A stretch of DNA of 64,000 nt. Origin: Aporrectodea caliginosa. Taxonomy: Eukaryota > Annelida > Clitellata > Crassiclitellata > Lumbricidae. This document shows, piece by piece, positions 53,644 to 64,000 of the stretch (its first letter is position 1; every line of letters starts with the position of its first letter). The translations under genes and the position numbers were made by a program. The stretch is from contig JACEVL010000495.1 in the NCBI GenBank assembly GCA_020284085.1, positions 1,476,028 to 1,540,027 on the forward strand, written 5' to 3'. Below the pieces are notes generated by a model. It searched no databases, was not told where the DNA came from, and worked only from the letters and a program-made list of their open reading frames with translations.

Positions 53644-53983
53644 GTACTTAACCAATTGGTTTCATGCTAACCTTCTGTCTCTCAATGTTAAACAGACTAA
53701 TTATATTATCTTCTCTAGCTCCAGAAGAAAGGTCCAGGATGATCCTAGCAAGACCATTAGTATCAATAACATCCCCATAAAGCGGGCAACTCAAGTCAAG
53801 TTTCTAGGTATAATCATGGGTAAACACCTAAAATAGCATGCCCACATTAACTTAGTTAAAAATAAGATATCCAAGTCTATAATAGGGGTTATCAGAAGAC
53901 TTAAAACTACTCATCACGACAGAGGAATTGTCCAGTAATTTAGTGTGATCGCCGATAGGAATTCAGGTTCTCTTTGAAGTGTA
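53574..53983 (+). mobile_element. LINE reverse-transcriptase fragment between 73-bp direct repeats
   Basis: The direct repeats 53574-53646 and 53911-53983 differ at one base. Between them the plus strand reads NWFHANLLSLNVKQTNYIIF, then INNIPIKRATQVKFLGIIM and, after a stop, HINLVKNKISKSIIGVIRRL, the 'WFxANxLSLNxxKTxxIIF... VKFLGIxID..LxWxxHI' section of a CR1-like reverse transcriptase. The sequence after 53984 has TRIRSDFKNN, possibly the continuation. The repeat unit itself does not look like LINE coding sequence. Confidence 0.65.
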
Positions 53984-53999
53984 GTTTTCTCTTGCGATC

Positions 54000-54620
54000 G
54001 ACTACAAGAATCAGATCAGATTTTAAAAATAATACTAGTCTATCTATGCCACTATTGGGTAGTTAGGGTTTTGATATTGTCACTGTGAACTGTTTTAAAT
54101 TATAAAATTGCCATCCTATTCTGGTGTTTATGTTGATGGAGATTAGTCAATGTATTAGCCTATAGCGTATTCCTTTCAACCATGTTCGATTAGGCTAATT
54201 AAAAAAAGCTACTATTATTATTGGCAAGAATAGGCTATATATGGCTAGAATGCCTGTTTGTTTTCAAACCATAGGGGCCCGGAACCCATGACACCAAAGG
54301 CACCGATGCCCATACAAGTTTTTGCTCTGTGGCGCTGAGGCAGGATCATGCACACACAACTTTTTAGGAAACATCAATACTATCTAGGTTGGGGTGGGCG
54401 CCTAATAGGCTGCCATACGCGCAGTGTTTTCTTAAACACATGTTATGCGTGTGTTCTTAGGGATTTCATAGTCAGTTGCCGAGGTGCTTGTGACGACTTA
54501 TTGGATTACGCTCGTCTGCTCGTGGAATTGTTAATGAAGCCAAAAAATAACGGAGTTTAATCGATAAATTTCGAAAGTTTAGTGGCTGAACGTTGAGACT
54601 AAGTTAGTCGTCACGGTTCA
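54000..54620. other. Non-coding interval
   Basis: Degenerate LINE-like sequence up to about 54130, then nothing recognised. The open frame at 54348-54560 is unassigned. Confidence 0.3.
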
Positions 54621-54627
54621 TTGAAGC

Positions 54628-55065
54628 GTGAGTAGGCGAACAGTACGACACTTCAACAAGGATACAGCCAACATGGAGCACGATCACCGCTACTGCTGTC
54701 ACTGCTACCATCTACTGATCGCTGCCCGTCGGCCCGAAGAAGGGTGCGTTCAACAACATGAGACAGCAGCTACCAGTGAAGCGCCTTGGACCTGGCCGGC
54801 GTCGTCCATGATCGAATGCCTCGGACTGTCGAACTGTCTGGCGTCGATATCGTCACTAACTTCGTCCGTGCCGAGTGGTAAAACCCCGACTACCGAGCAG
54901 TACTATATCAACCACAATTTCTGCCTTTTGCCAGAAGTCTGCACAGCCTCCAACATCAGGCGAACGACAATAACATCTATCCATATACGATCGGACTGTT
55001 ATTCCTCGGGCAGCGGACGATCCCTTACTTGTTGCAGGGACCTTCGGCAGTTTAACCATCACTGA
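54628..55065 (+). other. GC-rich 145-codon open frame, unrecognised
   Basis: An open frame from ATG 54628 to a TGA after LRQFNHH at about 55065, in a segment much richer in G+C than its flanks. It contains HRYCCHCYHLL and QYYINHNFCLLPEVC but no motif I can name. Downstream is a T-rich run (55078-55130). It could be a mobile-element 5' region or a lineage-specific gene. Confidence 0.25.
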
Positions 55066-55284
55066 CTAGTGATCCTTTGTTTTACTTTTTTTTTATCTAT
55101 TATTAGTTTTATTGTTCTCTTTATTTGCTATTATGTGCACTGTGTAACTTGTTGCGGTGTGTCAACAAGGTTTTTCAATTAAAACGAATATACAATATCA
55201 GAAATATCATTTGCGCCATAAATTTCAAGTGATTATACAACGAGCGCCTTTAGCAAACAGAACCAACACTCTATCTTTCTCTTT

Positions 55285-55345
55285 CTCTATGTATGTCTGT
55301 CTGTCTATCCGTCTGTCTGTCTGTCTCTCTCCGATCTCCATCTCG
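55285..55345. repeat. CTGT-rich microsatellite
   Basis: Short CTGT/CTCT run. Confidence 0.8.
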
Positions 55346-55513
55346 ATGTCTCTGTCTCTCTGAATACTCTGAAAGCCCACGCACTGGGTATTATGTATGA
55401 TCTCTGTCAAAGTATAATCCTCTTCCTCGTTTCTCAACATGCATGCTCTCTCCAATTTCCATCCCTCCCCTGGGCGTACTCTCTCAGTCTTGCAGGATGA
55501 AATATCGGGTGTG

Positions 55514-55753
55514 TCAGATCAAAACTTCACTACTCTCGGGACTAATGAAGAAGAAATTTGTTCTTTCACCAACCACATTAACGCCCATTAAAGTTTGAGG
55601 GCAAAAGGGACAGGTTCCAGTTATGCACTCGTTCGCCTTGCTTACCTTTCCCTTATAGGCTACGGTCGTCCTAAGGAGAGTTTCAGCAAGCTTAGATATA
55701 CGAAATGGCACTGAGTCATTAAGATGTGAAATATTGGGAAGCATAATATCCAA
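55514..55753 (-). other. Unrecognised coding-like stretch, minus strand
   Basis: An open frame of 79 codons with non-repetitive, protein-like sequence including GTCPFCPQTL and ERTNFFFISPE. A pair of cysteines in CPFC could bind metal, but no domain is recognised and no flanking exon was found. Confidence 0.2.
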
Positions 55754-55938
55754 TTTTAGTATTTTTGTTCATCACTTTGTGCGTATCGCTTACCTTTATC
55801 AGAAGTAGGCCCTAAAGCGAACGAAACAAGGCGTGGTTCAGTTTAGGAGACTGTGAGACATAAGAGCAACAGCTGTAGTAAGTTTAATGAAGTTAATGAC
55901 AGCTTGTAGCCTACTCAGCAGTTTTGTATGACCAAGAC

Positions 55939-56393
55939 AAGTGCTACCACTCCTTGGGATTTTTCCCAAGATCTTAGGATTTTGGGGGTCGAGGCTGAAT
56001 TCGGCCGCTTCCATCAATCTGGGGATTTTGTATAGCGATCTTGGGATATTTGTGTACGGTCTACAGACTAGTTTTTACCGTACTTTCCAACAGTGGCAGC
56101 GAATCATTATTATAAAAAGCTCGCTCAGTGGTTCTGTCTGAAAGACGTTTATTGTCATTATTGTAACGTGTAAACATTGTAATTTGTTAATTCAATGCTA
56201 TGCTCCGGTTTTTCTTTGCCAGTTCTTAGCTTGGCATTTTTGCGAATAATTGTTATGGTTAGAACACATTTCATATTTCATCACAACTTTTTCCTTTTCA
56301 GTAACTTCGGATTTTTTGGTACACTCGTTGGCCAATCTTGTGATTTTTCTGGCAAGATCTTGGGATTTCAGAAAATGGAGAGTGGTAACACTG
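55939..56393. mobile_element. hAT-type MITE, 455 bp
   Basis: Left end AAGTGCTACCACTCCTTGG; right end, complemented, CAGTGTTACCACTCTCCAT. ACCAAGAC is duplicated exactly at 55931-55938 and 56394-56401. The motif GATCTTGGGATTT is repeated several times near both ends. A TCAA tetranucleotide run (56401-56427) follows the right edge. Confidence 0.85.
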
Positions 56394-56429
56394 ACCAAGA
56401 CAATCAATCAATCAATCAATCAATCAATT

Positions 56430-58860
56430 TCATTTATTCTCAACATCAAGCTGACAGGTCGCAACTTGTAACAGGTAACAGGTAGGAAAAATTGTCTCAG
56501 CTCTGAAGTTATTAAATGGCTGAGCAAATATTATCTCCGCTCTAACAGTTAGTTATTAAAGGAGAATTAGCTAGGCTAGTGCCAATGTTAGTTAGGGCAA
56601 CGAACGAGGTAACCAATAAGGTACAGACTGGAGATAATGTATTTAGTGTTATTAAGACATTGACTCTTGCGATGTGGCATTTTTATCAGTCAGTAAGGAG
56701 ACGTGAAGATTGTGATTATCTGATAAGTTAATCCCAGAAGCATAACAATTCATGAATATGCGACAGTAGGTCTAAGTTATGAAAATATTGATCAACACGT
56801 TCGCGATGATTTAACGCCTAAGCAGGCAGATTAAATTAAAGCTTAATTGCTGCTCCTGTTGATGATGGAGATAGAGACCAGGAAGGAAACGTTCTATGGC
56901 TGCAGCTGGTGAAATGCGTCAGATGCTGGTTTGATTGTATAGGAAAGAATGCCTGATTCTCTGAGAGAAATTCTTCTCATACTTTGCAGCTATCAAGGCT
57001 CGACAAGTGTTATGGAATGTGTCATAATATTATGTCATATTATGTAGATTAACGTTTAGACCTCTAACACGTGATATTTTTCTCAATTGCCGTTTTACGT
57101 TAAATAAAAATTATTTTAGGTGGAGAAAGTAGTGCTGTGCAATGCCGCGGGCGCCAAAAATACCTATCTACGTCATTGGATATAATACATAATTTAAATT
57201 TTATTCACCCTAGGTCTGTAGGTCTGTAGGCTACTTGGCTGAGGTTTGCTCACACAACTTTTAAACACTTCACGGGCCACTGACTAACTATGCATCGACT
57301 TTATTGTGATTTGTGAAGCAAAGAGGTTTGAAGCAACGGATCCATCCGGTGTCAGTGCTGGCATCACTTCAATAAATTATAATATATAGTTCTAACTGAA
57401 CACAATTACACACATATATATGTTGACATGCAGACTGAGAATGCCATAAGCCATAGGACTACATGACTGCCTTAGAGCTGAAATGTGTCAGCCTGCTGAT
57501 GTTGGGAAAACGCGAGAACAAGGTAAGTTCCAAGGCTAATACATTGGAGTCTAGGAGTGAGCCTTGGCATGCAAACCCGGCGAAGCGAATATGAAAAGTC
57601 TCCCAAATGCTATCAACAGATGGACATATAGAAGAAAAAGGCTCATAGGTGCATGGCTAAAAAGATCATCAGAAATTTTCTGGAGATAAAAGTAAACTTC
57701 AGTAGTACTCAACAGTCTTGATGACTCAACAAATTTCGTCATACAGTACCTAGATCACAGTAGAATTTGGCCCTCTTTCCAGTCCTGACCGAGGCTTTGC
57801 CATGGCCCTTGGTCTCACTGAATTTTTCACAGCCTAAAATAATAGCTGCCTAAGACACCTGCCTGTCTCCTTCTACATGCTCAGGAGTCAGAAGTCCCCC
57901 CTGAGAACTCATGCATACAAAAACTATCCTGCATAAGCAGAATGCTTTTATGTATTTTATGAGTCACATTCAAATGTGTGTGTAGGCTATACAATGAACA
58001 GTACAAAGACCATAATAGGCCAAAGCGCCCACGAGCCGACAGCAAAGCCTATAAGCCTATGTATACGCAGCATGCAGACTTGAGACACAAAGACCATAGG
58101 CCAGTTTTAAGTTTCTGTCATTTCGTTTGTACACAAGACTATTAATAAATTCGCTTGCCATTATTATTAAGTCATATAATTATATTACGATATAGGCCTA
58201 TTTGTTTTTAATTAATATAGGCCTAGGCCTGATATTTAATATAATATTGCAGTATAGGCTACTGACTGTAATGCACCATTACGCCAAATGTTTTCATCTG
58301 TGTGTGTGTAAATATATATAGGCCTATATATTACCTGCCTTGTGTGCCTCTTATTGTGTGTACATACTGTGCTCGGTGCAGGCACTCAATGTGTTTATTT
58401 TTGCGATGTAGTTTTTTTCATTTAGTTAACTAGTTAAGCTCTTCAAATTTTGGTGCTCTCATGCATAACCGGTGCTACCTTTTCCCATGTACATGGGTAA
58501 CCCTGTCAGCGGGACCCCGGTCCCTTAAGGGTTTCTCACCCTTTGCTTTTTGTTTGCCAATGTATGATCTGTTTGTGATGTTGTAAGATACCTAAAAAAG
58601 CAATAAAATTTTTGGTCATCTGTATATATATATATGTATGTAATATATATATGTATGTATATATAATATATATCGACCTGGTAATATTATCTGCATGCTT
58701 ATAATTATGTAACCTCAGAACAGATGAAGATGCAACATAGCTTCTGATAAGAGCTGAAAAGGTGCAGACAGCTCAAGAAACTACGAGCCAGAGAAGCAAT
58801 GGAGGCTGTAAACAGGTTCCAACATGTTCCATACGGGAGAAAGAAGCACTAGCTAGATAC
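56430..58860. other. Non-coding interval
   Basis: No gene recognised. Contains TAGGCCTA palindromes (58193, 58219, 58319), a short AT-rich run at 58623-58672, and possible coding scraps near 58790-58830 (reading REAMEAVNRFQHVPYG) too short to assign. Confidence 0.35.
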
Positions 58861-60760
58861 AGGAAGAGAAAGCAATGATTAAGGCCAGAAATAAATCTCC
58901 TTCGTGTTTATTATTCGCGCTGTCTTGCACGCAGGCACACGGTGTGGCGAAAGGCTTAGAACCGACCAACAGAAGCAACCAACTAATCGGAAACTCAGCC
59001 GGGGAGAGGTATACACTATACAGCCCAACCCCATCATAGCCAGGGATAGATAGAGCCCAACACCCCCCCATCATTCCATCAGTGCGATGCATTATTACGC
59101 ACACTGCACAGTGTGAAGCTACACGCATCAACAAACGCAATACCAAGGTGCATACAAATCCATTTTTATTGTAATTATAGGAATGCGTTCCTCTAACATA
59201 ATATATATATAATTATATATATATATATATAATACGTACATATATAGGTACATATAGTGTAGAGGGCCTACACGCAGATAATCAACATTGTATATATATA
59301 TATAGTCGGCCAGATATAAGCGGTAACGTATCCTAAATACACTATATAAAATAGCCAGTATTTCTTGCACTGAACATTACTTTCTATAGCACCCCAAAGC
59401 CTGTATCTACGAATATCGCCTACAGTAACGTATAACTTATGGCAGGCATAAGAATGGTCATAAAACTGTTTAGAGAGCTGAGTCTTACATATAATACATC
59501 CATAGACGAGTCAAAGTGAGCGAGAGAACACGACCTCGTGCATGGTGTCATTGACCTGTTAGGTTTAAAATTTACAATGCATACATAAATGACTCTAAGA
59601 GTATTTATATGGGAGAGGTGATTTTCAATGGTGAATCTAAGATCATGAGACATTCCTAGCCCATTTCCTGGTGTCTGGGGCCTTTTGAATCTCTGCCGGT
59701 TCTGTTAAATGCATTGGGATTTGGAAATACGGTTTTGCTTAGAGTCGACCATCGAGCAACTTACAAAAATAGTGATAAAACTGTTTAGAAGGGTGAATCT
59801 TACAAGTTCTTACAAGTCTTACAACTTACAAGCTACTATAGAGACATTACAAGTCAAATATGATAAAGGTGCTATAGTAGTTTCTGGATAAGATTAGATT
59901 AAATCGGATCAGATTAGATTGGATTATATTGGTTGGACTAGATTAGAATTTGCAAGAATTTGTGAAAGCATTGCATGTAACTCATAATAACTCATAAGAA
60001 GAGTGTTATGGTTCAATTATTTTCAGCACCTAATTCCCGTTCTGACTTTACGACAGACTCTATACGTAGATGAGACTCTTGCATGCATGCATAGCTAAGG
60101 AGGCCGTGCTTCATCCCAGGAGAATATCCTAACTTCAATCCGATATAATTATATGTTGTTTGATTCTATTATAGATACAGCAGGAACAATAGGCCTATAC
60201 TTGTGAACACCGGGCGCATAATTAACTTATCCAGCGATGCTTCATGCAAAGTTTTAGGAACTGTGTAGATCTGGAGAAAGTAATCTTAAACTAGAAGGAG
60301 TTGTAAAAAATGTAAATGCTCACATCTTCTACACCGACCATAATTATATGCATGCCTGCCTCGATCCTGCTCATTTTTCAATGAATTCATCTGGGATCCT
60401 TCGCTGTCCGTTTGAATGCTACCATTATACTTTGGAATTGAAAATTAGGTTTCATGTTCAGCGACATAAATGAAGGAAAAATCGGTGTGTTAGTTGTAAG
60501 CGAACAATTGAGAAAAACGAACAGATGGCCGAACGCTGAACGAAATGAACGAAAAGGAACCAGCGAAAGAGAGAAGAATTACGAAGGGCCGATCCAGAAT
60601 GCTATTGGACCATGCCTCTGTTTTCCAATATTATATTGGCCAACCCTGGGCATGTCCTCCATGGTTTAATTACTCCCTCCAGTTCATGAATCACAATACT
60701 CTTTGCGGCCTCGTCCTCACAACCGTGAAATTCCACGTTCTGATCATTCGACCTCCTCAC
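58861..60760. other. Non-coding interval
   Basis: Short AT microsatellites at 59201-59230 and 59290-59303, and GATTAGATT-type repeats at 59891-59945. No coding sequence recognised. Confidence 0.35.
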
Positions 60761-60761
60761 T

Positions 60762-61254
60762 AGAAAGGGATTCATTACCAGAATGCTTCACACTTATTAA
60801 CTTGCGTTAGAACGTTATATACTATTCAATATTATTACTATGCATTATTATGCATAAAACTGATCTTAGCCAAGGTTATCATTTTCTGCTGCGGTCCCTC
60901 AAGTTCCTCATAAATTTCAATCTTCAAGAGATGTTAGATTTTTTTTGCGAAAATGTGGCACATGACAAATTTCGGGGACTAGAGGAATTCCGATATAGAT
61001 GCAGTGCTGAAGGAAGGAATTTCTGTGACATATACCTCCTGGAACATCATTTGACTGTTCCATGGCTGATTATTTATAGGCCTACTGTTTCCTTGCAGCA
61101 AACGTTTTCCTGACACGACACAAGTATTGTTTTTATAATGGTAAATTCGTAATCTAATAAAAAATATATATGCGTTGTTTTACATTCTATTTCGATGTCC
61201 TATTGTGCGTTTGCTAATGGAATAATAAAGGCTATACTTACTTATTTTACTTTT
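60762..61254 (+). mobile_element. LINE 3' tail interrupted by a 314-bp insertion
   Basis: 60762-60852 and 61167-61254 together match the LINE tail at 46230-46415 (minus): AAAGGGATTCATTACCA at the start, TTTCGATGTCCTATTG, and AATAAAGGCTATACTTAC at the end. The intervening 60853-61166 is a copy of part of 63223-63536. Confidence 0.65.
60853..61166 (+). repeat. 314-bp inverted duplicate of 63223-63536
   Basis: Same length and, as far as the translated 85 residues show, identical to the minus-strand copy. It encodes part of the RNase-H-like family's C-terminal region and its 3' flank. Such identity implies very recent copying, or an assembly artefact. Confidence 0.85.
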
Positions 61255-61538
61255 CAAATCCTCATAATTATTGTTTTTGGGGCAAAATGCCAATTTGAAC
61301 TGTTTCTCCATATACTGAACAATCGTCCAAACTTTTGCTTAAGTTAGCTACGGCATAGGTCACTCTTTGTTCCGGTGGAACCGTTGGAGACATGGTAATT
61401 TAGAAAACTACAACGAACACTCTATTATAATAGGCCTATTAATGTAGACAATAGACATGCTACTGTGCTACTGCTCTACTCAGCTGTATTTGTCATACAA
61501 TAGGGACCTACATATTTAGAGTATGCATGTGTGTCGTA

Positions 61539-61790
61539 TTACACACACACACACGCATACCCACTGTTCGCTTTCTGACAGTGCCAGTCCCAAGCCTGGA
61601 TAAAGGAGGAGGGCGACGCTAATGGTCTTTGTTACCACACAGCTAGTCGTTAAACAGAAACCACGAACACACACACGCACACACACACACGCACACAAAC
61701 ACGCACACACACACACACACGCACACACACGCACACACACACACACGCACGCATACGCACACGCACACGCACGCACACGCGTAGTCGCGT
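61539..61790. repeat. (CA)n microsatellite and a conserved repeat unit
   Basis: CA dinucleotides at 61539-61553 and, with CGCA variants, at 61668-61782. Between them, 61570-61640 carries the unit CAAGCCTGGATAAAGGAGG followed by AGGGCGACGCTAATG shared with 18484-18530 and 51560-51660. Confidence 0.9.
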
Positions 61791-62013
61791 ACAATAAGAC
61801 TCGTTAAAACACTGTGTTACGTACACAGGTTTGCCTATATGCATGGACCAGACGTATAATTATTGGTGAAGTAATGCAGCATAGGCCGCGACTGACTGAC
61901 ACATTGGCTGAAATGAAGGGAATCAGTTGACGTCGCTGGATCCCTTCGTAAACAGAAACAACTGTTCGTCATGCCTCTATTTACTGACCCACAAAGACCT
62001 CCTATAGGGTAAT

Positions 62014-62075
62014 GTATGAGTGTACTCACGGACCTCTGGTGTGCCCTTATATATACCAGAGGTCCGTGGTGTACT
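62014..62075. repeat. Short inverted repeat
   Basis: ACGGACCTCTGGT and ACCAGAGGTCCGT form a 13-bp stem around a loop of about 15 bases. The words CTCACGGACC are related to the 3' unit of the RNase-H-like family further right. Confidence 0.6.
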
Positions 62076-62454
62076 GGTATCTCTCACACCCTCCCTCCCT
62101 CTCTGCCTTCCTCCTCCCTCCATCCCTCTCTGCCTCACTTCTTCCTTCATCCCTCTGCAGCTTTCGCTTTCTGCCTTGCTTTGAATAAAAAGAAAATATT
62201 ACTGGGGATCGTATTTACCCATATCCCACGCATAGGGTGCGATTATCTGCGATTAGAATTACATGCAAATGGGCAATGTGTGGAGAAATGCATCTTCAAT
62301 GGGAACTCGCCTAAACGAAAAACGGAACCCCAATTCCCTACGAGTGCACAATGATTATAATATATATATATATATATATTGCACATGTATATATAATATC
62401 AGTTGCATATAATTATATAGTATAAGCTTATAATTTATAGTCTATATATTAGGG

Positions 62455-63009
62455 TGGTCCACGGACACATGGTGAAAAATGAAGTTCAAGCTAGAAACCA
62501 AGACACCCTCTAAGTTTTTTAGAACTGTCAATTGTATCATTCTGGTAAAATTTCAGCTTCCTACTCTAACTGGAAGACAGTGCTCACGGACCCCTCCCCT
62601 TTACCATAGAGATTATAGAACTAACAGTGCGATCGGTTAGAAAATACGCTGCGCGTCTTTTTTTCTTAATATTATGACCAGATTATCAATTTACTAGTAG
62701 GCCTATGCAAAGGCAATAGTTATGTCATGTCAACAACGCTATTTGCTGCATGGAAGCAGTCTCCATAATAAACCACAGTGAAATGATGTCCCAGAAGTAT
62801 TGTGTTGCAGAGCTTCATTTCTGCAGCATTGCAGCTATTGCAGACTTCTTCGTAATTTCAGTGGGGACAGCTTTTCTGTTTGCCTCAACAACTTGGAGGA
62901 GAAACTGTTTCTCTTCCTCATCATTTGTGAGGAGGCTGTTATATTCTTCAAAGAGCTTCACACCACGCTCGGCTGTGTCATATACGACACGAAACGTCCT
63001 GATTAGTTC
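62455..63009 (-). pseudogene. RNase-H-like multicopy family, copy 1: C-terminal end
   Basis: Minus-strand reading from about 63006 gives VVYDTAERGVKLFEEYNSLL, then TNDEEEKQFLLQVVEANRK and a stop at 62815-62817. 'AERGVxLIxxYNxxLTxDExQxQFLLQVVExHRK' is the familiar C-terminus of a large uncharacterised protein family found in many copies in cnidarians, molluscs and echinoderms. Its 3' flank down to about 62455 (ending AGGGTGGTCCACGGACAC) is homologous to 63010-63230. N-terminal parts are missing. Confidence 0.55.
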
Positions 63010-63905
63010 ATATATATAGTTACATGCTAAAAAATGAAATTTAAGCTAGAATTCAGGACACCCGCTAAGTTTTTTACACCTGCTAATTGTATCATTCTGG
63101 CAAAATTTTAGCTTCCTGCTCCAAATGGAAGTCGCCGGTGCTCACAGACCCTTCCCCCTTTACCAGATCGAACTAAAAGACCGATTGGTTTGAAATTATT
63201 GCTTAACGTCTTGTAATCGTAGTATTTTTTATTAGATTACGAATTTACCATTATAAAAACAATACTTGTGTCGTGTCAGGAAAACGTTTGCTGCAAGGAA
63301 ACAGTAGGCCTATAAATAATCAGCCATGGAACAGTCAAATGATGTTCCAGGAGGTATATGTCACAGAAATTCCTTCCTTCAGCACTGCATCTATATCGGA
63401 ATTCCTCTAGTCCCCGAAATTTGTCATGTGCCACATTTTCGCAAAAAAAATCTAACATCTCTTGAAGATTGAAATTTATGAGGAACTTGAGGGACCGCAG
63501 CAGAAAATGATAACCTTGGCTAAGATCAGTTTTATGACATATTGACTGCAGGCCAACCATAGGAGCTCTGGACAAATAATTTTCCAGAAAACATAGGCAT
63601 ATATGCCTATTGAAGCTAACAGTGTTCACAGAAGTAGTGTCAAAGCACATCGCTTGCTTTCTTTAGTACAACTTCCATGCTTCTAGCAGATCATAAACAG
63701 CCTTGGCTTCGTTACATCCTGTTCCAGAGGTAAACTTTAAAATGCCAAGTAGCTCATCTTTGCAACCTCCAGAAACCAGCACTGGTAGGCGGTCCATGTC
63801 TTCGGTTCAAGAAATATCAGGAAGGATTTTACCATCCAAGTCAATCACCAAGGCACAATCTGGTATAAATTCATCTACTACTGAGTCAGCATGTACCGTT
63901 TTAGC
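63010..63905 (-). pseudogene. RNase-H-like multicopy family, copy 2
   Basis: Minus-strand reading from about 63905 gives VIDLDGKILPDIS, a stop, then DRLPVLVSGG, LLGILKFTSGTG, KAVYDLLEAWKLY, another stop, and QAMCFDTTSVNT. This follows the family pattern 'HWDGKLLPDLxG... DRLPVxVSG... QLLGVPKxxxGTGxAQAxAVxxxLExWxLxDxVxAMCFDTTxSNTG'. The aspartate of MCFDTT and later CRHH (not found here) recall hAT-like RNase-H transposases. The part 63536-63276 diverges from the family and is the source or copy of 60853-61166. At least two stops make it a pseudogene. Confidence 0.55.
63223..63536 (-). repeat. 314-bp inverted duplicate of 60853-61166
   Basis: Minus-strand partner of the + copy, without indels. 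It ends with the same AATCTAATAAAAAATA. Confidence 0.85.
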
Positions 63906-63924
63906 CTTCTCTGTATGCACGCAA

Positions 63925-64000
63925 GTATTTATGCATGCATGTATGCTTGCATGTCTTTATGCACGTTTGAATGCATGCATGTATGTATGAATGAATGTAT
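63925..64000. repeat. ATGC/ATGT/ATGA tetranucleotide array at window edge
   Basis: Degenerate ATGY and GAAT tetranucleotide units running off the window end. Confidence 0.8.

Noticed and set aside
60850..61113. 87-codon plus-strand frame as a separate gene
   Set aside because: It is a duplicate of part of the minus-strand family copy at 63223-63536, embedded in a LINE tail.

Overview
This is a window from an animal nuclear genome, most likely a marine invertebrate bilaterian. Genes are sparse and split by long introns, about 35-40% GC by eye, with many microsatellites, L2/CR1-type LINE pieces, tRNA-derived SINEs and non-autonomous hAT transposons. Two traits recur throughout: the palindrome TAGGCCTA, and the retroposon tail GCGCTATATAAAT. 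I cannot tell a deuterostome (echinoderm, hemichordate) from a lophotrochozoan on sequence alone.

The main gene is a complete Wnt10 orthologue on the + strand, in five coding exons between 13653 and 37378. The four conserved exons (20120-20382, 21191-21453, 34072-34212, 37061-37378) are unambiguous. A short signal-peptide exon at 13653-13729 is proposed here because its reading frame, hydrophobic core, GTAAGT donor and phase-2 end fit exon 2. The joined coding sequence is 1062 nt (353 residues plus stop). Its introns hold GC-rich islands that could be regulatory (about 23.2, 29.4 and 31.1 kb), LINE fragments and at least two hAT insertions.

The second intact gene is a single-exon 959-codon reading frame at 47057-49936. 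It encodes a Mab-21/cGAS-like nucleotidyltransferase-fold protein with a long helical C-terminal region, and its putative metal-binding residues are present.

Mobile elements dominate the rest. A 3.3 kb hAT element (39242-42544) has an exact 8-bp target duplication and a ZMYM1-like transposase gene broken by one stop and one frameshift; it sits inside a LINE. At least seven smaller hAT-type elements have recognisable ends, most with perfect or near-perfect 8-bp duplications (4086-5016, 10319-10497, 33410-33816, 36479-36789, 44842-45953, 53039-53296, 55939-56393). The right end (62.4-63.9 kb) carries broken, tandemly duplicated copies of a multicopy RNase-H-like family on the - strand. A 314-bp piece of it is repeated in inverted orientation at 60853-61166 inside a LINE tail.

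Layout: 1-13 kb, repeats and microsatellites; 13-38 kb, Wnt10; 39-43 kb, hAT nested in LINE; 43-47 kb, MITE and LINE tails; 47-50 kb, Mab-21-like gene; 50-64 kb, repeats, a 60-bp-arm palindrome, and the duplicated RNase-H-like family. No tRNA gene, rRNA gene or CRISPR array was seen.
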